Part shown: positions 12,971-24,994 of the stretch, piece after piece | Position numbering within the stretch: position 1 is the stretch's first letter | How the letters are laid out: each line of letters opens with the position of its first letter | Assembly (NCBI GenBank): GCA_026874595.1 | Contig: CM049316.1 | Span: 2,110,001 to 2,174,000, forward strand | DNA length: 64,000 nt | Reading direction: 5' to 3' | Origin: Sipunculus nudus | Lineage: Eukaryota > Annelida > Sipuncula > Golfingiida > Sipunculidae | Position numbers and translations under genes: made by a program | The notes under the pieces: model-generated | Database searches by the model: none | The model's input: the letters and a program-made list of their open reading frames with translations, nothing else | What the model was told of the DNA's origin: nothing

Positions 12971-13232
12971 GGACCCAGGCTAAACTGTGAGGGATCCAAG
13001 GACCCAGGCTAAACTGTGAGGGATCTAAGGACCCAGGCTAAACTGTGAGGGATCCAAGGACCCAGGCTAAACTGTGAGGGATCTAAGGACCCAGGCTAAA
13101 CTGTGAGGGATCTAAGGACCCAGGCTAAACTGTGAGGGATCTAAGGACCCAGGCTAAACTGTGAGGGATCTTAGGACCCAGGCTAAACTGTGAGGGATCT
13201 AAGGACCCAGGCTAAACTGTGAGGGATCTAAG
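12971..13232. repeat. 29-bp minisatellite, about 9 copies
   Basis: Unit GGACCCAGGCTAAACTGTGA plus GGGATCTAA, nearly identical in all copies and differing mainly at C/T in GGATCYAA. Such homogeneity suggests recent expansion. 29 is not a multiple of 3 and no ORF spans it. Confidence 0.95.
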
Positions 13233-13235
13233 GGA

Positions 13236-13870
13236 AACAACCCTGATAGTCCAGCGGTTAAGCTACCATATTTGGAAGAATTGTGCAAAAAATGAAAGAA
13301 GCGTGAAAGTTAACGAAAACGTTCTTTGGAGTTTTGGATTCATCTTTGATGAATTTCAGATATGAGACCTAGCTGAAAATAAATTATCTTGGCCAAAATC
13401 CAAGATTAAAAATGCCAATAACTTGAGTTATAAATTATCTTGGCCAAAATCCAAGATTAAAAATGCCAATAACTTGAGTTATAATGTCCCTAGAAGGCAT
13501 TGCAAATACCTTATTTCTATGTTTTTTTTGGCTGCGAAATTCAATTCATGAGGTTATAAACCGCTCAATGTACTCATTAGCTGTTTTTTTAACTCAAGAC
13601 TTTGGTAATATTCCCATTAGTCCAGCTGTTATCCTTCATATTTATTAGAACTGTGCAAAAGATGAAAGAAGCATGAAACTTGACATAATAATTGTCTAGA
13701 CCATACTCAATATTTTAAAATACTTGACCAAGCAGAATTCACCCCATCTTGCTCAAAATCCAAGATGGCGACCAAGACCGCCGCCGAATAAAAAATGCCA
13801 ATACATCCTGTTATATGTGTGCTAGACCGAATTGTAAGTGCACTGTTTCTATGTTTTGGGGTCGGGACAT
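13236..13870. repeat. Direct duplicate of about 370 bp, with a 51-bp tandem duplication inside
   Basis: 13240-13560 and 13610-13870 share TAGTCCAGC..TTA, TGTGCAAAA.ATGAAAGAAGC.TGAAA and later blocks. Inside the first copy a 51-bp unit (AAATTATCTTGGCCAAAATC...) occurs twice in perfect tandem at about 13382-13483. No coding potential. Confidence 0.75.
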
Positions 13871-14054
13871 TCATTTATAAGGGTCTCGAGTCTGTATATC
13901 GACTCTATGAATGAATTCAGGGTGTGATGGCATTGAAATTTCCCATTTTTAACAGCACGCCGAACATTAAAACATGTTTGTTGAATTCTGTGCTGAAATT
14001 TAATATATATGTTGATTTTAAGTATTTGAATACTGTCTCTTTCAATGATATGAA

Positions 14055-14310
14055 AAGGAGAGTCAGGTGGTAAAATGCTGGGCTCTCTAGACTGGCGACT
14101 AAGGTTCTATCCCATGTGTTGCTATGAGAGTCGGTTGTAGTGGCCCGTATAGGATTGGTGCCCCTACCCCCGTGTCCTCTGATTCCACCCACCCAGGTTA
14201 GCGAACGCGGCCACCAGAGCCATAGATCGAGTGCCTTATTATAGTTATTATAACTAGTTGTACCAAGGAGATCTAAAAAGATTAAATCTCCTTGGTTGTA
14301 CATTCCATGT
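14055..14310 (+). repeat. tRNA-derived SINE
   Basis: Head (14055-14128) has a box A-like TCAGGTGGTAAAATGC and box B-like AAGGTTCTATCCC. The tail GTCGGTTGTAGTGGCCCGTA to CACCAGAGCCATAGATCGAG is shared, in the opposite orientation, with 41460-41580. The two copies define one family with a common tail. Confidence 0.65.
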
Positions 14311-14599
14311 AATATAGATTTTATTTGTTTATACGTTTCATATCAGACTTAATTGGTGCATGGCAGGAAACACACACGTTCAGAAGGGGGGGGGGGGGCA
14401 CATGTGAATAATTCTACATTTGTGATAGTGGTGCCCCCCCAGTGTTGCATGATTAACAAAGTTACCCAGGCAAGGCTGTAGTGACCAGACATGGTGTTCT
14501 GGAGGTTGACAATGTGAACATATTAGAGCCTCTGAAAAACTTGAATAACTAAAAGTACGGGTAGTCGACAAGCGACTACGTGTATTTGCCAAAATCAGT

Positions 14600-15680
14600 A
14601 TTGCATATTAGCATGGAAGATGGCGCCACCTGCCAACTTCACAAGAAATCTATCCAAGATATATTTTCCTGCTAAATTTCAGGTAGATAAGTCACTGCAT
14701 TGCAGAGATATGCATGATTTTATCCCGAGGCAGACGGACAGATGGACACTGTGCAAAAACTTTTACAGGTGGCACCACCAGTTTTTGGTATGATAAAGAG
14801 CCACATTTGATCTATAGACATGCAAAATTTCAGCCTGATCGGTCAAACGAGTCCTGAGATATTAGCATGGATGTCTGCAGTGCAAACGCTTGGGTAGGTG
14901 GCGCCACCTGTCATGTCAACAAAAAATCTATCCAAGATGCTTCCACGTGCAAATTTCATGTGAATAAGTCCAACCACTGCAGAGATATGCATGATTTTAT
15001 CCCAACCAGACAAACAGATGGACGCTGTGCAAAAACAGTTGCAGATGCGGCCACCAGTTTTTGGTATAATAAAAGGCTATGTTAGACCAATTCACATCGA
15101 AATTGCAGGCTGATATATCAAACCAGTCCTGAGATATAAGCATGGTTGTCTGAAGCATAAACGGCGAGGTAGGTGGCGCCACCTGTCACAAAAATGGAAA
15201 AAACTATCCAAGATTAATATTAAAACATGTAAAATTTCAGCCCAATCGGTCAAACGAGTCCTGAGATATCAGCATGGATTTCTGCACTGCAAACGCATAG
15301 GTAGGTGGCGCCACCTGTCATATCAACAAAAAATCTATCCAAGATGTATAATCGTGCGAAATTTCAGGAGTATAAGTCCAACCACTGCAGAGATATGCAT
15401 GATTTTATCCAAAGGGCAGATAAACAGATGGCCACTGCAAAAAGGGTTGCAGGTGGGGCCACCAGTTTTGGGTATAATAAAAGGCTATGTTAGACCAATA
15501 CACATCGAAATTTCAGGCTGATATGTCAAACCCGTCCTGAGATATAAGCATGGTTGTCTGGAGTATAAACGGCGAGGTAGGTGGCGCCACCTGTCATAAA
15601 AATCGAAAACCTATCCAAGATGTATAAACATGCAAAATTTCAGCCCAATCGGTCACACGAGTCCAGAGATATGGGGGTTT
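14600..15680. repeat. Degenerate tandem array with a conserved GGTGGCGCCACC palindrome
   Basis: About four long units (roughly 250-280 bp, partly subdivided) repeat AGCATGG, AGGTGGCGCCACCTGTCA, TCTATCCAAGAT, CAGAGATATGCATGATTTTA and GTCAAACGAGTCCTGAGAT. The palindrome is kept at about 14624, 14897, 15172, 15304 and 15580, and a related copy sits at 2972. ORFs across it are unit artefacts. Confidence 0.8.
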
Positions 15681-16440
15681 ATGTGTGAACACAGACGGTC
15701 GCAGAGCGCTGAGGAAAGGTCAGAGGTCAAAACAAAATCGGGGCGCAGCAGTTCACATGTGACGCGAACATAATCCCGGGTTTCATAAAATTCCGCCCAG
15801 TGGTTACGGAGAGTTCTCCGGACACCTACGCGGCGGCGGTAGGCTGAAAACATGGTATCTGCAAAAAAATGTAAGTTGCATGTAAGTTAATGCAGGAGGC
15901 GCCACAAAACGCTCTATCCCACAACATCTGATATGTGACAGACTTTGCATAAAATTTGGGGATGCTAGCTCCTGCTTTTCCTGAGAAATTATCGGTGAAT
16001 GCACTGATGACAGATAAGCCATGTACATAAAAGGGTGATACAGATGGTGCCACCAACACCTCAAATTCATATATGAGTCATATGGCCAACATTTGCATAA
16101 AATTTGGTGAAGAATGCTCCAGCCGTTTCTGATATTGTAATTGTAATCCTGTAAATCAGCTAAAATTCACTAAACTTCAATGAAACCATTCGAACAAATT
16201 TGGGAGTGGTTGTTTCAGAGATTATTCCTGCGACACATTGAAGAATTTGGCTTGACAGTTTCGTTGGAGATTTTTAATCTTTTTTTAGCTTTTTCTCTAT
16301 AAAATCAAGAGCAGATAGCAAAAAATAAGTTCAATCCGATATAGTGTGACATGTGACTGATTTTTAAACAAAATTTGGCACTGCAGGCCCTAACTATTTT
16401 TGAGATAGCATGGGTTAACGTACGGTGGACGCAAGACGGA
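15681..16440. other. Non-coding repeat-like sequence
   Basis: Continues the style of the preceding array (GGTGCCACC at about 16045, TTTGCATAAAATTTGG twice) and ends with a CG-richer GGACGCAAGACGGACGCCGC stretch. Probably the tail of a diverged element. No gene recognised. Confidence 0.45.
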
Positions 16441-16550
16441 CGCCGCCGCGCCATCTCATAAGCTCACAGGTTCACTAAAAAAAACATTGTAAGAGTTATT
16501 TTAAAGGATACATTTGACCAACATAAATGTGTTAATGTTATTAATGTTTG

Positions 16551-16554
<4 letters not shown>

Positions 16555-16597
<43 letters not shown>
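16555..16597. repeat. (GA)n microsatellite
   Basis: About 20 uninterrupted GA units. The same position in related copies holds GA/TC runs (28494-28545; 59475-59545). Confidence 0.95.
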
Positions 16598-16598
<1 letters not shown>

Positions 16599-18275
16599 CA
16601 TTATACAGTGCTTATAAGAAAAAAGTTGCTTTATAATTATTATATTTCATGATAAACTGAGATGGACAGAACTGATCACTTTATGTCCCATTTTGCTGAG
16701 GCAAGAATATAATTTGTTTCAATTAGATCCTGATTTTTTATGACACTAATTTTTTATTCTCATTTAATAAATCCTTATACAGTTGCTATAAAATTGGGCA
16801 AGTCCACAGGTGCAAGGGATCAATGGCAAGGGGGGGGGGGGTGTTAATGGTGAGAGTTACAACAAATCTGCATATACACACAAGATATGGAATTTTTAGA
16901 AACGGTGCTTACTGGAGGAAACGTTTATTCATAATTAATGAATAATTAAAAACAGGCAGAATGATGGACACGCAAAGCCAATAACTTTATTTCATTTTAT
17001 GCTGAGGCAGGAAAATAATGAACAAATGTTTGCATAAGATCTTCATTCTTTTCATTACATCAAATTTTTAAGGTTTAAGTTTATAAATGTATACATTTGC
17101 AATTAGGCATATGCACTTGAATAAATAAGTTGATTTACAATAACATCACCATTTATCCCGTATTTTGTCATTTTACAACACGTTATATATACAAAAGTAT
17201 TTATTTAAACCAAAAAAAATATATATTTATAAATTTGCATATCAATAAATATCTGAATATATAACTTGATTCAGAATATACATTTTTAAATTGCACCATT
17301 ATTTATCCATAATTTGGCTCAAATATCATCACATTATGCTTCCTGGTTGGTTTAATTATATATTATTTTGTTAAAATTGTTTAATAGGAAAATAATTTCT
17401 TTAAAAATGTAACATTATGACAACATGGCATTATGGATAACTCCTCAATTTAGAACAGTTTTGAACAATGGGGTGGAAACAGCTTTACAATTCGGGAAAT
17501 ACATTTCAAACAATAAAAATTTTTGCATTACACTTGGTTGGGGGGGGGGGGGGGTGATTTGAAAATAACTGAACACCTGTGAATCCAGCTCACCCAGTGT
17601 CCCATTACAAATCAGATCAGCACAGAGAGCTGCACTTCATGACCTCCAGTGACCAAAGTGGGTTGCTTGACAATGCAAGTGAATACAATAAGAGCCTCCA
17701 AAAAAATTCAATTACTAGCCTAATTTTAGAGCTTTTATTTCCAAATTTCAGGATTGAATAGATTAAATACTTATGTGTACATGCTGTGAAACTTAAATCC
17801 ACAGTACTTAAAGGGGAAGAAAATGTGCTGTGGCCAAAATGTAAGGTATTAAAGTGTAAAAATGGGTTTTAAATGGAAAATTGAGGTTATTCCTTAATAT
17901 CTTGAAGGAACCAGGTCGTAGTGACCCAATTTTGATAGGGTAGGAGACTTTTGGGACATCTTACTGTATGCCAAATTTCAGATTTGTCGGTTAACATGGT
18001 TTTAAAATGTGCCCTGTTAACAGACAGACGATGGACAAAGGACCATCGCTATAACTCAGATGACTTACAATTAGCTGAGCTTAAAAACGTTCCATGGTAA
18101 AAGTTGGGCAAACTTTAAGGTACTGATTTTATATTTATGCTAATAACTTAATAAATTTACAAGATTCTGATCTAATTTTGGGTATACAATTGAACCTGAT
18201 TAAATAAAGTTTTATCCGTGGAAAATGGTCTCTAGCTTTACAATTATCATGTCAAGTGAGTAAATATCTTTTCTG

Positions 18276-20530
18276 ATTTTTAGCTCAGCTGACTTTCAGT
18301 CATGCTGGGCTATAGCGATGGGTCTTTGTCCGTCGTCCTTCCTTCTGGCCGTCCGTCCGTTAGCAGGGCACAAATCATAACCGTAGGGGCTAGGGCCATT
18401 GACCCTATGCAGTCTTAGAGGTTCTAAAAAGATCTCCTTGCAAACCTGAAATTAGGTCACTGCGACCTATATTCTCGAAGTTATGGGGTGTGTTTGCACC
18501 CCCCAGAAATAATTCTTTTAGCCAAAATTTTCATCCCAAACCTTCCATCTTTCACATACAGCTCACCTACCAACAGGGGAAGAACCATAATTATTTTGAG
18601 GTCTCAAGGTCAAAGGTCAAGGTCACAGAACCAACTTCTTTGAAAAGCCTGTGGATGCAAGCCAACCCTTTCATCCCAATTCTTTGATCTTTCACATATA
18701 GCTAACCTACTAAGTGGGAGAAGAATCCTATAGATGTTGAGGTCACAAGGTCAAAGGTCAGGGTCACAGGATCCACTTCTTTGAAAAGGTTGTGGACACA
18801 TTTCAAGCTAGACCTTTCATTCCAAACCTTTCAGCACTGATATTGCTTCTCTGCCAACAGGGGAAAAGACCTGTTGATTTTGAGGTCAAAGGTCAAGTTC
18901 ACAGCACCCTCTTCTTGCGTGGAGTCATTTTCAGGCAAAGTTTTCAATCTATACTTTCCATCTGTCATATATGGCTTACCTACCAATAGGGGAAGAAGCC
19001 TATTGATGTTGAGTTCAAAAGGTCAAAGGTCAAGGTCATAATATTGTTCTAAATATGTGATTCAAACTTCATATTTATGGGTCTTCTTGCATGAAGAAAT
19101 AACTAATTGATTTTGAGGTCAGTTGGTCAGGAGGTTAAAGGTTGCAGGTCTAAGATATTCACTCATTGGTTGCCAAGTAATTACACCTGGCCAGATGTAA
19201 GTGTTTAGTAGTTACCCATCATTTAGAAAGAATCCAGTTGATATGTGGGCAAAAGGCCAAGGTCATAGGTCAGGGATGTTCACAATAACTTATTTTGTAG
19301 ACCATCTCTATTTTACTTGTACATATAACCATTGGTTATGGTACATTTCACTGTGTGGCTGTATTTGTGAGTGATGCTGGTGACATATGACTATCTTTTG
19401 TATCAGCCTGTTAAGTGATAGGGCTGAGTGATAAATACCTCATTACTGCATAACAAAAACACTGTTGCCGGAATGCTCCAGCCAGGCATTAAGACTGTGA
19501 GAGTATAGTATTAAGGTTTAGCTACTGATTTATAAGATGATTGGAACATTTTGCAGTTTATTTTATGGAATCATAGCAATAAACTTAGTTTCATAGATAT
19601 CTGAATATTTTTATATAAATCACCAGATATAAAAGCAAATGTTTGTTCTCATAATATGTAGATGTGTACTGGATTTAGGATGGCTTTTTTTTATTACAAG
19701 ACCTTTAGTCATGTTTTCTGCATTTCTTTTCTTTCAGGTTTTGCAGTTTACCTACCCTGCTGATCCCATTGAAAAGCAGAGTGATAGTAAAAAATACTGA
19801 CTTACACTTTTTATATTTGCATATCTATAAATCTAATATGAGGGCCTGAAAATGCCTTTTGAATTGTTTTGGACATTCATTACTGTAACATCCTTTGGAG
19901 AATTTGCTACAAGTTTGGTCTCTTATTGGAGGATGTGATATATCAAATGTCAGACTTGTCAGAAATCCATTATGTCTGCCAGTTAGCCACCTTAGAAATC
20001 CTTTTGTCAGTGCAGTTTCAGTGATTTTTAGCTCAGCTGACTTTTAGTCATGCTGTGCTATAGCAATGGGTCTTTGTCTGTCGTCCTTCTGTCTGTCTGT
20101 CCAGCCAGCTGTCTGGCTGTTAGCAGGGCACAAATTGTAACTGTAAGGGCTAGATACATGAACCCTATGCAGTCTTAGAGGTTCTAAAAAGATCTCCTTG
20201 CAGATCTGAAATTAGGTCACTGTGACCTATATTCTCTGAGTTACGGGGTGTGTTTGCACCTCCCAGAATTAATTCTTATAGCCAAAATAATCATCCCAAA
20301 CCTTACATGTCAATAGAGGAACATACCTTTTGATATTTAGGTCTTAGGGTCAAAGGTCAATGTCACAGGACCAGCTTCCTGAAAAAAGTTGTGGATGCAT
20401 TTCAAGTCAGACTTTTCATCCCAAACCTTCCATCTTCCAAGTATGGTCAGATACCATATGGTATACCATCAGGCTTTAAATACAGGTTATGCTTGTCAGC
20501 TGAGTGTCATGACCCATGGGTCACTTGTTT
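18276..20530 (+). mobile_element. Two joined plus-strand hairpin-ended copies
   Basis: The first left end is at 18276 (TTTTTAGCTCAGCTGACTTT), its body closely following 10346-11760. At 20024 a second left end begins immediately after GTGATT, and one right end (GACCCATGGGTCACTTG) is at 20505-20527. The second copy therefore sits inside, or truncates, the first. Four GGTCAAAGGTCA blocks occur at 18600-19040 and one at 20348. Confidence 0.65.
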
Positions 20531-20928
20531 ACAATGTGCAATATGTTTCGGCCCATACCTTTTACAAATTATGTAATACTGACCAAATTTCTGGCATGTA
20601 CATAGGAAATATATATGGGAATATTTATGGTAAATATGAAGAAAAACAGATAAGTGGTTTGGATATTAGGTATTCCTGAAGAGTGTTAATAGGTTTTAAT
20701 GGAAAATTGAGGTTTTTCCTTGATTTCTCAAAGGAACAAAGTCACAGTGACCCAGTTTCAGTTTGTTAGGAGATTTTGCAGACATCTTACAGTTTGCCAA
20801 ATTTTGGATGCGTAGGTCTAATGGTTTCAAAATGTACTAGTCTAACAGACAGGCAGACTGATGGACAGATGACAGTGAAAGGACCATCATTATAGCTCAG
20901 ATGACCTATAGTCAGCTGAGCTAAAAAT

Positions 20929-21296
20929 GCACCAGGGTCATCTATATTTGAACCTGACCTGACTTTATATAGTGCATCAATGGTTGGTGTATGGTGACTG
21001 TATGTAAAGTTTTTTTTTCAAGTTATTGCGTTAACACCTTATTTCAGAAGCACACACAGACTCATAGAGCATTTGGAGACAATGGCTGCATACAGGATAT
21101 AAAAGCTTGATTTTCCATTATCATAAACTGGTTGTATGCTCCTTATACACAGCTATTATCAAAACTTTGAAACAAGTCTACTGTCACTCTAGCAACAAAG
21201 CACTTCATGTGAGAGGTGTCTCATCACCAATGGTTGACTTGACAAAGCAAGTTTTTTTACGCTAACTGACAAAAGCATAATATAGTATTCAAGAAA
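20929..21296. other. Short non-repetitive spacer
   Basis: No gene, RNA or repeat recognised. Confidence 0.4.
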
Positions 21297-23932
21297 AAAC
21301 AAGGGACCTATGGGTCACGCCGCTCAGCTGTTATATATGATAAAAAAATATTATTTAGAAATGAGGCACATGCTGGTTTTGTGTGGTAATAAATATAAGC
21401 TGTATTATGAGTTGTTGTTGTTCAGCTTATGTATGATTTTGATAGTACCTTTGGAGACAGGGAAGAGGATTGATTTCATTTATTTTATTAACAAATGGAG
21501 TACTACTGTCACACAGATTTTTTACTTGGCCATATAACTTATAAGCAGAACATATAATATAAGAGTTTAACTATTTATTAAAAAAATTACAAATATTGTC
21601 CCAAATATAATTTTTATTAAAAATAATAAGAGAATCATATGATTTTTTAAAATGAAATATAACTGATATGATTATTAAAATAATATTAAAGAATATATTC
21701 ATGAATGCATTCATGAATACATTTTGAAAGTATTTGCACGAGTATTCATATACTTTCATTTTTACCTGAATTCCCATTCTTTATGCAAGAAATTTTATAA
21801 TAGAGTACATAATCATATTCGTATTTAAATACAATTACAAAGTATTCGCACCATGTCTGGTATTTATTCAGTTTTCACCAAACAATGATGTTGAGAATCC
21901 AGAATATACAAATTTCACACATTTAAATAATGATCATAAGTACCTGGTTTTATGGCTTTTATTTATATTAAAAAATAACTGTAAAAAATTCATTTTGGAC
22001 TAATTTCACATCAATGTACACACTAGACACAGTAGGAATCTAGATTAATATTATCAACTGCATCTTTGTCTATCATTAATTTCCTTCATATAATCCTTAA
22101 TGATTAGTAATGAATAATATGATTTACTTCTTTATCATTAAAAATGAACTGAAAAATGCCATGGTGACTGCAAGGTGTTATTTGGAATATGTGACATTCT
22201 ACCCATCGATACAAGATTCTTATATCATCAGTAACTGCAAGTTAATTTCCTGTTATTATAAACTAACAAATTCCTTTTCTATTTTTCTTTAATTTTTTAT
22301 TAAAAACCAATAAAAATTTATTAATTTATTGTTTATTGTTATGTTGTTGGTTAAAACTACTAGATGAGTTGGGTTGAACACCTGGATCAACTGTGGCTGG
22401 CCATAAGCTGCCTGGATTCTCCCCTCAAGCGTGCATAATTTGATGAAAGGTCAACAAGGTCAACATACAGGTGACTCAAGAGGGGCTGGAGAGAGCCAAA
22501 GTCTGACAGGGTCTCATAAAAAACATTAATAAAAGCTACAATATTTGGCAAATTTCTTTCAGGTTTCTAAACTAAAAAGCTGAAATCCTTATGTGTGCAT
22601 GATATGAAAATTATATCAACAGTGCTCACGGGAAACAAACGAGCCTTGGTCACAGTTGGGCAATATTTAAGGTACTAATTTTATATTAATACTAATAACT
22701 TATAAAATTTGAAAAATTCAGAACTAATTTTGGGTATTCAATTGAATCTTGATTAAATAATGTTACATCCCTGACAAAAAAAATCTCTAGCTTCAGCAAT
22801 GCCCTTGTTAAGGGAGTAAATATATTTCTTGATTTTTTAACAAAGTGCATTATGTTTGGGCCCATAACTTAAAAAAAATACACAATACTGACATCATTTC
22901 TGGCATGTGCATAGTGAATGTATAGAAAAATATGTATATTATATATGATCAAAGTCAGATCAGTTGTTTTGATATTAGGCAGTCTTAAAGTATAACATTG
23001 GGTTTATAATGGAAAAATGAAGTTTTTCATTGATATCTCGAAGGAATTAAGTCCTAGTGACCAAATTATTGGCATGGTAGGGGATTTTGGAGAAATCTAA
23101 CTGTATGCCAAATTTAAGGAACTTAGAGCTGAAGCTCGGGAGCTGAGCTCTAGCAAACTGCATAACACTAGCAATATGTGACATGGTGCTTGAAAACTTG
23201 AATAAAATCTACAGTTTTTGATCAACTGGTTTCAAATTTTTGGTGTTAACAGTTGAAATGCTATCAAAAACATGCTGTGAAAATTAAATCCACAGCAGTT
23301 ACAGCAAAAAAACGTGCCATGGTCAAAGTTGGGCAAAATTTAAGGTACCAATTTTTTATTTTTGCTAATATTTTTAAAAATTTTCAAGAATTTGATCTAA
23401 TTTTGGGTATACAATTTAATTTTGATTAATAAAAGTAATATTACTGGAAAAAAAGTGCTTAGGTTTAACAAGTTTTGTGTTAAGTGATAAAATTTCTTTC
23501 CTGATTATTTACAACATGCATTATGTTTGGGCCCATAACTTTTTTAAAATAAATAATACAGACCTAATTTCTGGCATGTACATAGGAATTATATAGAGGA
23601 TTATTTATAGGAAATATGAGGAAAAACAGATGAGTGGTTTTGATATTAGGCAGTCCTAAAGTGTGAAAATAGGTTTTTAATAAAAAATTGAGGTTTTTCC
23701 TTAATTTCTCAAAGGAATGAAGTCGCAAAGACCCAGTTTTCAGCTTGGTAGGAGATCTTGGGGACATCTAACATTATGCTGAATTTTGGATTCCTAGGTC
23801 TTACGGTTTCAAAACGTGCCACATCTACGGACGGACGGACGGACGGACGGACGGACGGACGGACAGACGGACGGACGACGGACAATGGACCACGACTATA
23901 GCTCAGATGACTTATAGTCAGCTGAGCTAAAA
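21297..23932 (-). mobile_element. Hairpin-ended element, about 2.64 kb, minus orientation
   Basis: Begins (plus strand) AACAAGGGACCTATGGGTCA with CGCTCAGCTG, and ends with a GACG microsatellite (23829-23878), GACTATAGCTCAGATGACTT and ATAGTCAGCTGAGCTAAAAA. It is collinear and very similar over its whole length to 29376-32018. The internal ORFs are not conserved proteins. Confidence 0.8.
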
Positions 23933-24233
23933 AAACAAACATCAATAGTTTGGGGATATCTGATATCCTAAACAATGGCACCATGGACTTAGCACAACTA
24001 GAGAGTTTTTTGCATAGCCATCAGCATCAAAGAACATATAAAACAGATAAGCCACTCATCCAACTCCATGTGGATCTGTGAAAAATTAATTCATATCTGC
24101 ATGAGATTTATAATGAGATAAATGATGTTTACAATAATCCAGCATTACCTTTTCGTTATGGTTTACTTCAACATTATTCCTCAGCAAGTGCTGGCCTGGA
24201 CATCACACAGACACACTCACATTTATTACATGA

Positions 24234-24324
<91 letters not shown>

Positions 24325-24576
24325 AGGGAATTGATAACAGCACTTTCAGAGAATGGCTATTTGCTTATATTTAAACTATCAAGCCACATAAATTCTTAAT
24401 ACCAGCTATCAAACCACATTTACCTTCAAATATATTTACTATTTCTGTTACCTCCAATAAAGAGAATTTGATGCATGTCAGCATTGGCATAGTTTTAGCA
24501 GCTCATTCTATGCATCACACAACAGATATGATAATAAACCCTCTTCTTATCAGCTGCCATAATGGCTAATTCTTTT
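23933..24576. other. Intergenic sequence downstream of DHODH with an (AT)n microsatellite
   Basis: The (AT)n run spans 24236-24321 (over 40 units). The ORF of alternating Tyr and Ile there is an artefact. Nothing else recognised. Confidence 0.6.
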
Positions 24577-24587
24577 TTTATTTTATT
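24577..24587 (-). promoter_or_regulatory. DHODH: Candidate polyadenylation signals of DHODH
   Basis: Overlapping AATAAA hexamers on the minus strand (TTTATT on the plus strand at 24577-24582 and 24582-24587), about 345 nt after the DHODH stop. They suit a short 3' UTR, but the region is AT-rich and no cleavage site can be proven. Confidence 0.35.
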
Positions 24588-24930
24588 ATTTAAAAAAATA
24601 TTTAGACAATGCCAAATCAATGCAAGATGTTATAAGCCTACTTAAACTCTTCATCTGAAAGACTTCCCAATATACACAGGTAAGATAGACGTCAAAGGAA
24701 ATAAATTAGTAAATAACTTTAACATAACATTAAATGAAAGTACTCAATTCATAGTCCATTCAGAGTCAGATGGCTTCATGAACGGGTGGGTACATGGCCA
24801 TCACTATGGATGAGCAGACATGAAGTCAGCTGAGGAACCAAACTGCTGGACGACTGAGTCATGTCCCTTGTGGTCCATCAAAACGCACTCAGGTGGTTGT
24901 CCCATTTCTTCTTCACAAGGTCACTGCGGG

Positions 24931-24994
24931 TCACACTGGTTTATCTCGGTGGTCTGCTCCCACCACTTCTGTTACATTGTTATAGCCCTCCTTC
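24931..24994 (-). CDS. DHODH: DHODH last exon with stop codon
   Basis: The acceptor CTATCCCAG precedes 24994. It completes the Glu codon and reads [20 protein letters not shown] then TGA (24933-24931). The VGADHR end is typical of animal DHODH C-termini. It lies 1.4 kb downstream of exon 8. The intron between them holds a degenerate hairpin-ended repeat (25061-26203). Confidence 0.92.

Larger units (their letters stand above)
16441..20928 (-). mobile_element. Nested cluster of hairpin-ended elements (minus-strand host split by plus-strand copies)
   Basis: The hairpin end of the host, ATAGTCAGCTGAGCTAAAAA (read on plus), is at 20909-20928. A second minus-oriented end (AATTAGCTGAGCTTAAAA) is at about 18070-18087. 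The host continues upstream across (GA)n at 16555-16597 and poly-G at 16830. It is interrupted at 18276-20530 by plus-strand sequence; the flanks CTTTTCTGATT and ACAATGTGCAATATGTTT join into the uninterrupted sequence seen in other copies. The far (palindromic) end of the host was not found. Confidence 0.6.

Noticed and set aside
12971-13232. CRISPR-like array
   Set aside because: Head-to-tail 29-bp minisatellite with no spacers.
24122-24322. ORF ending in alternating Tyr-Ile
   Set aside because: Artefact of an (AT)n microsatellite.
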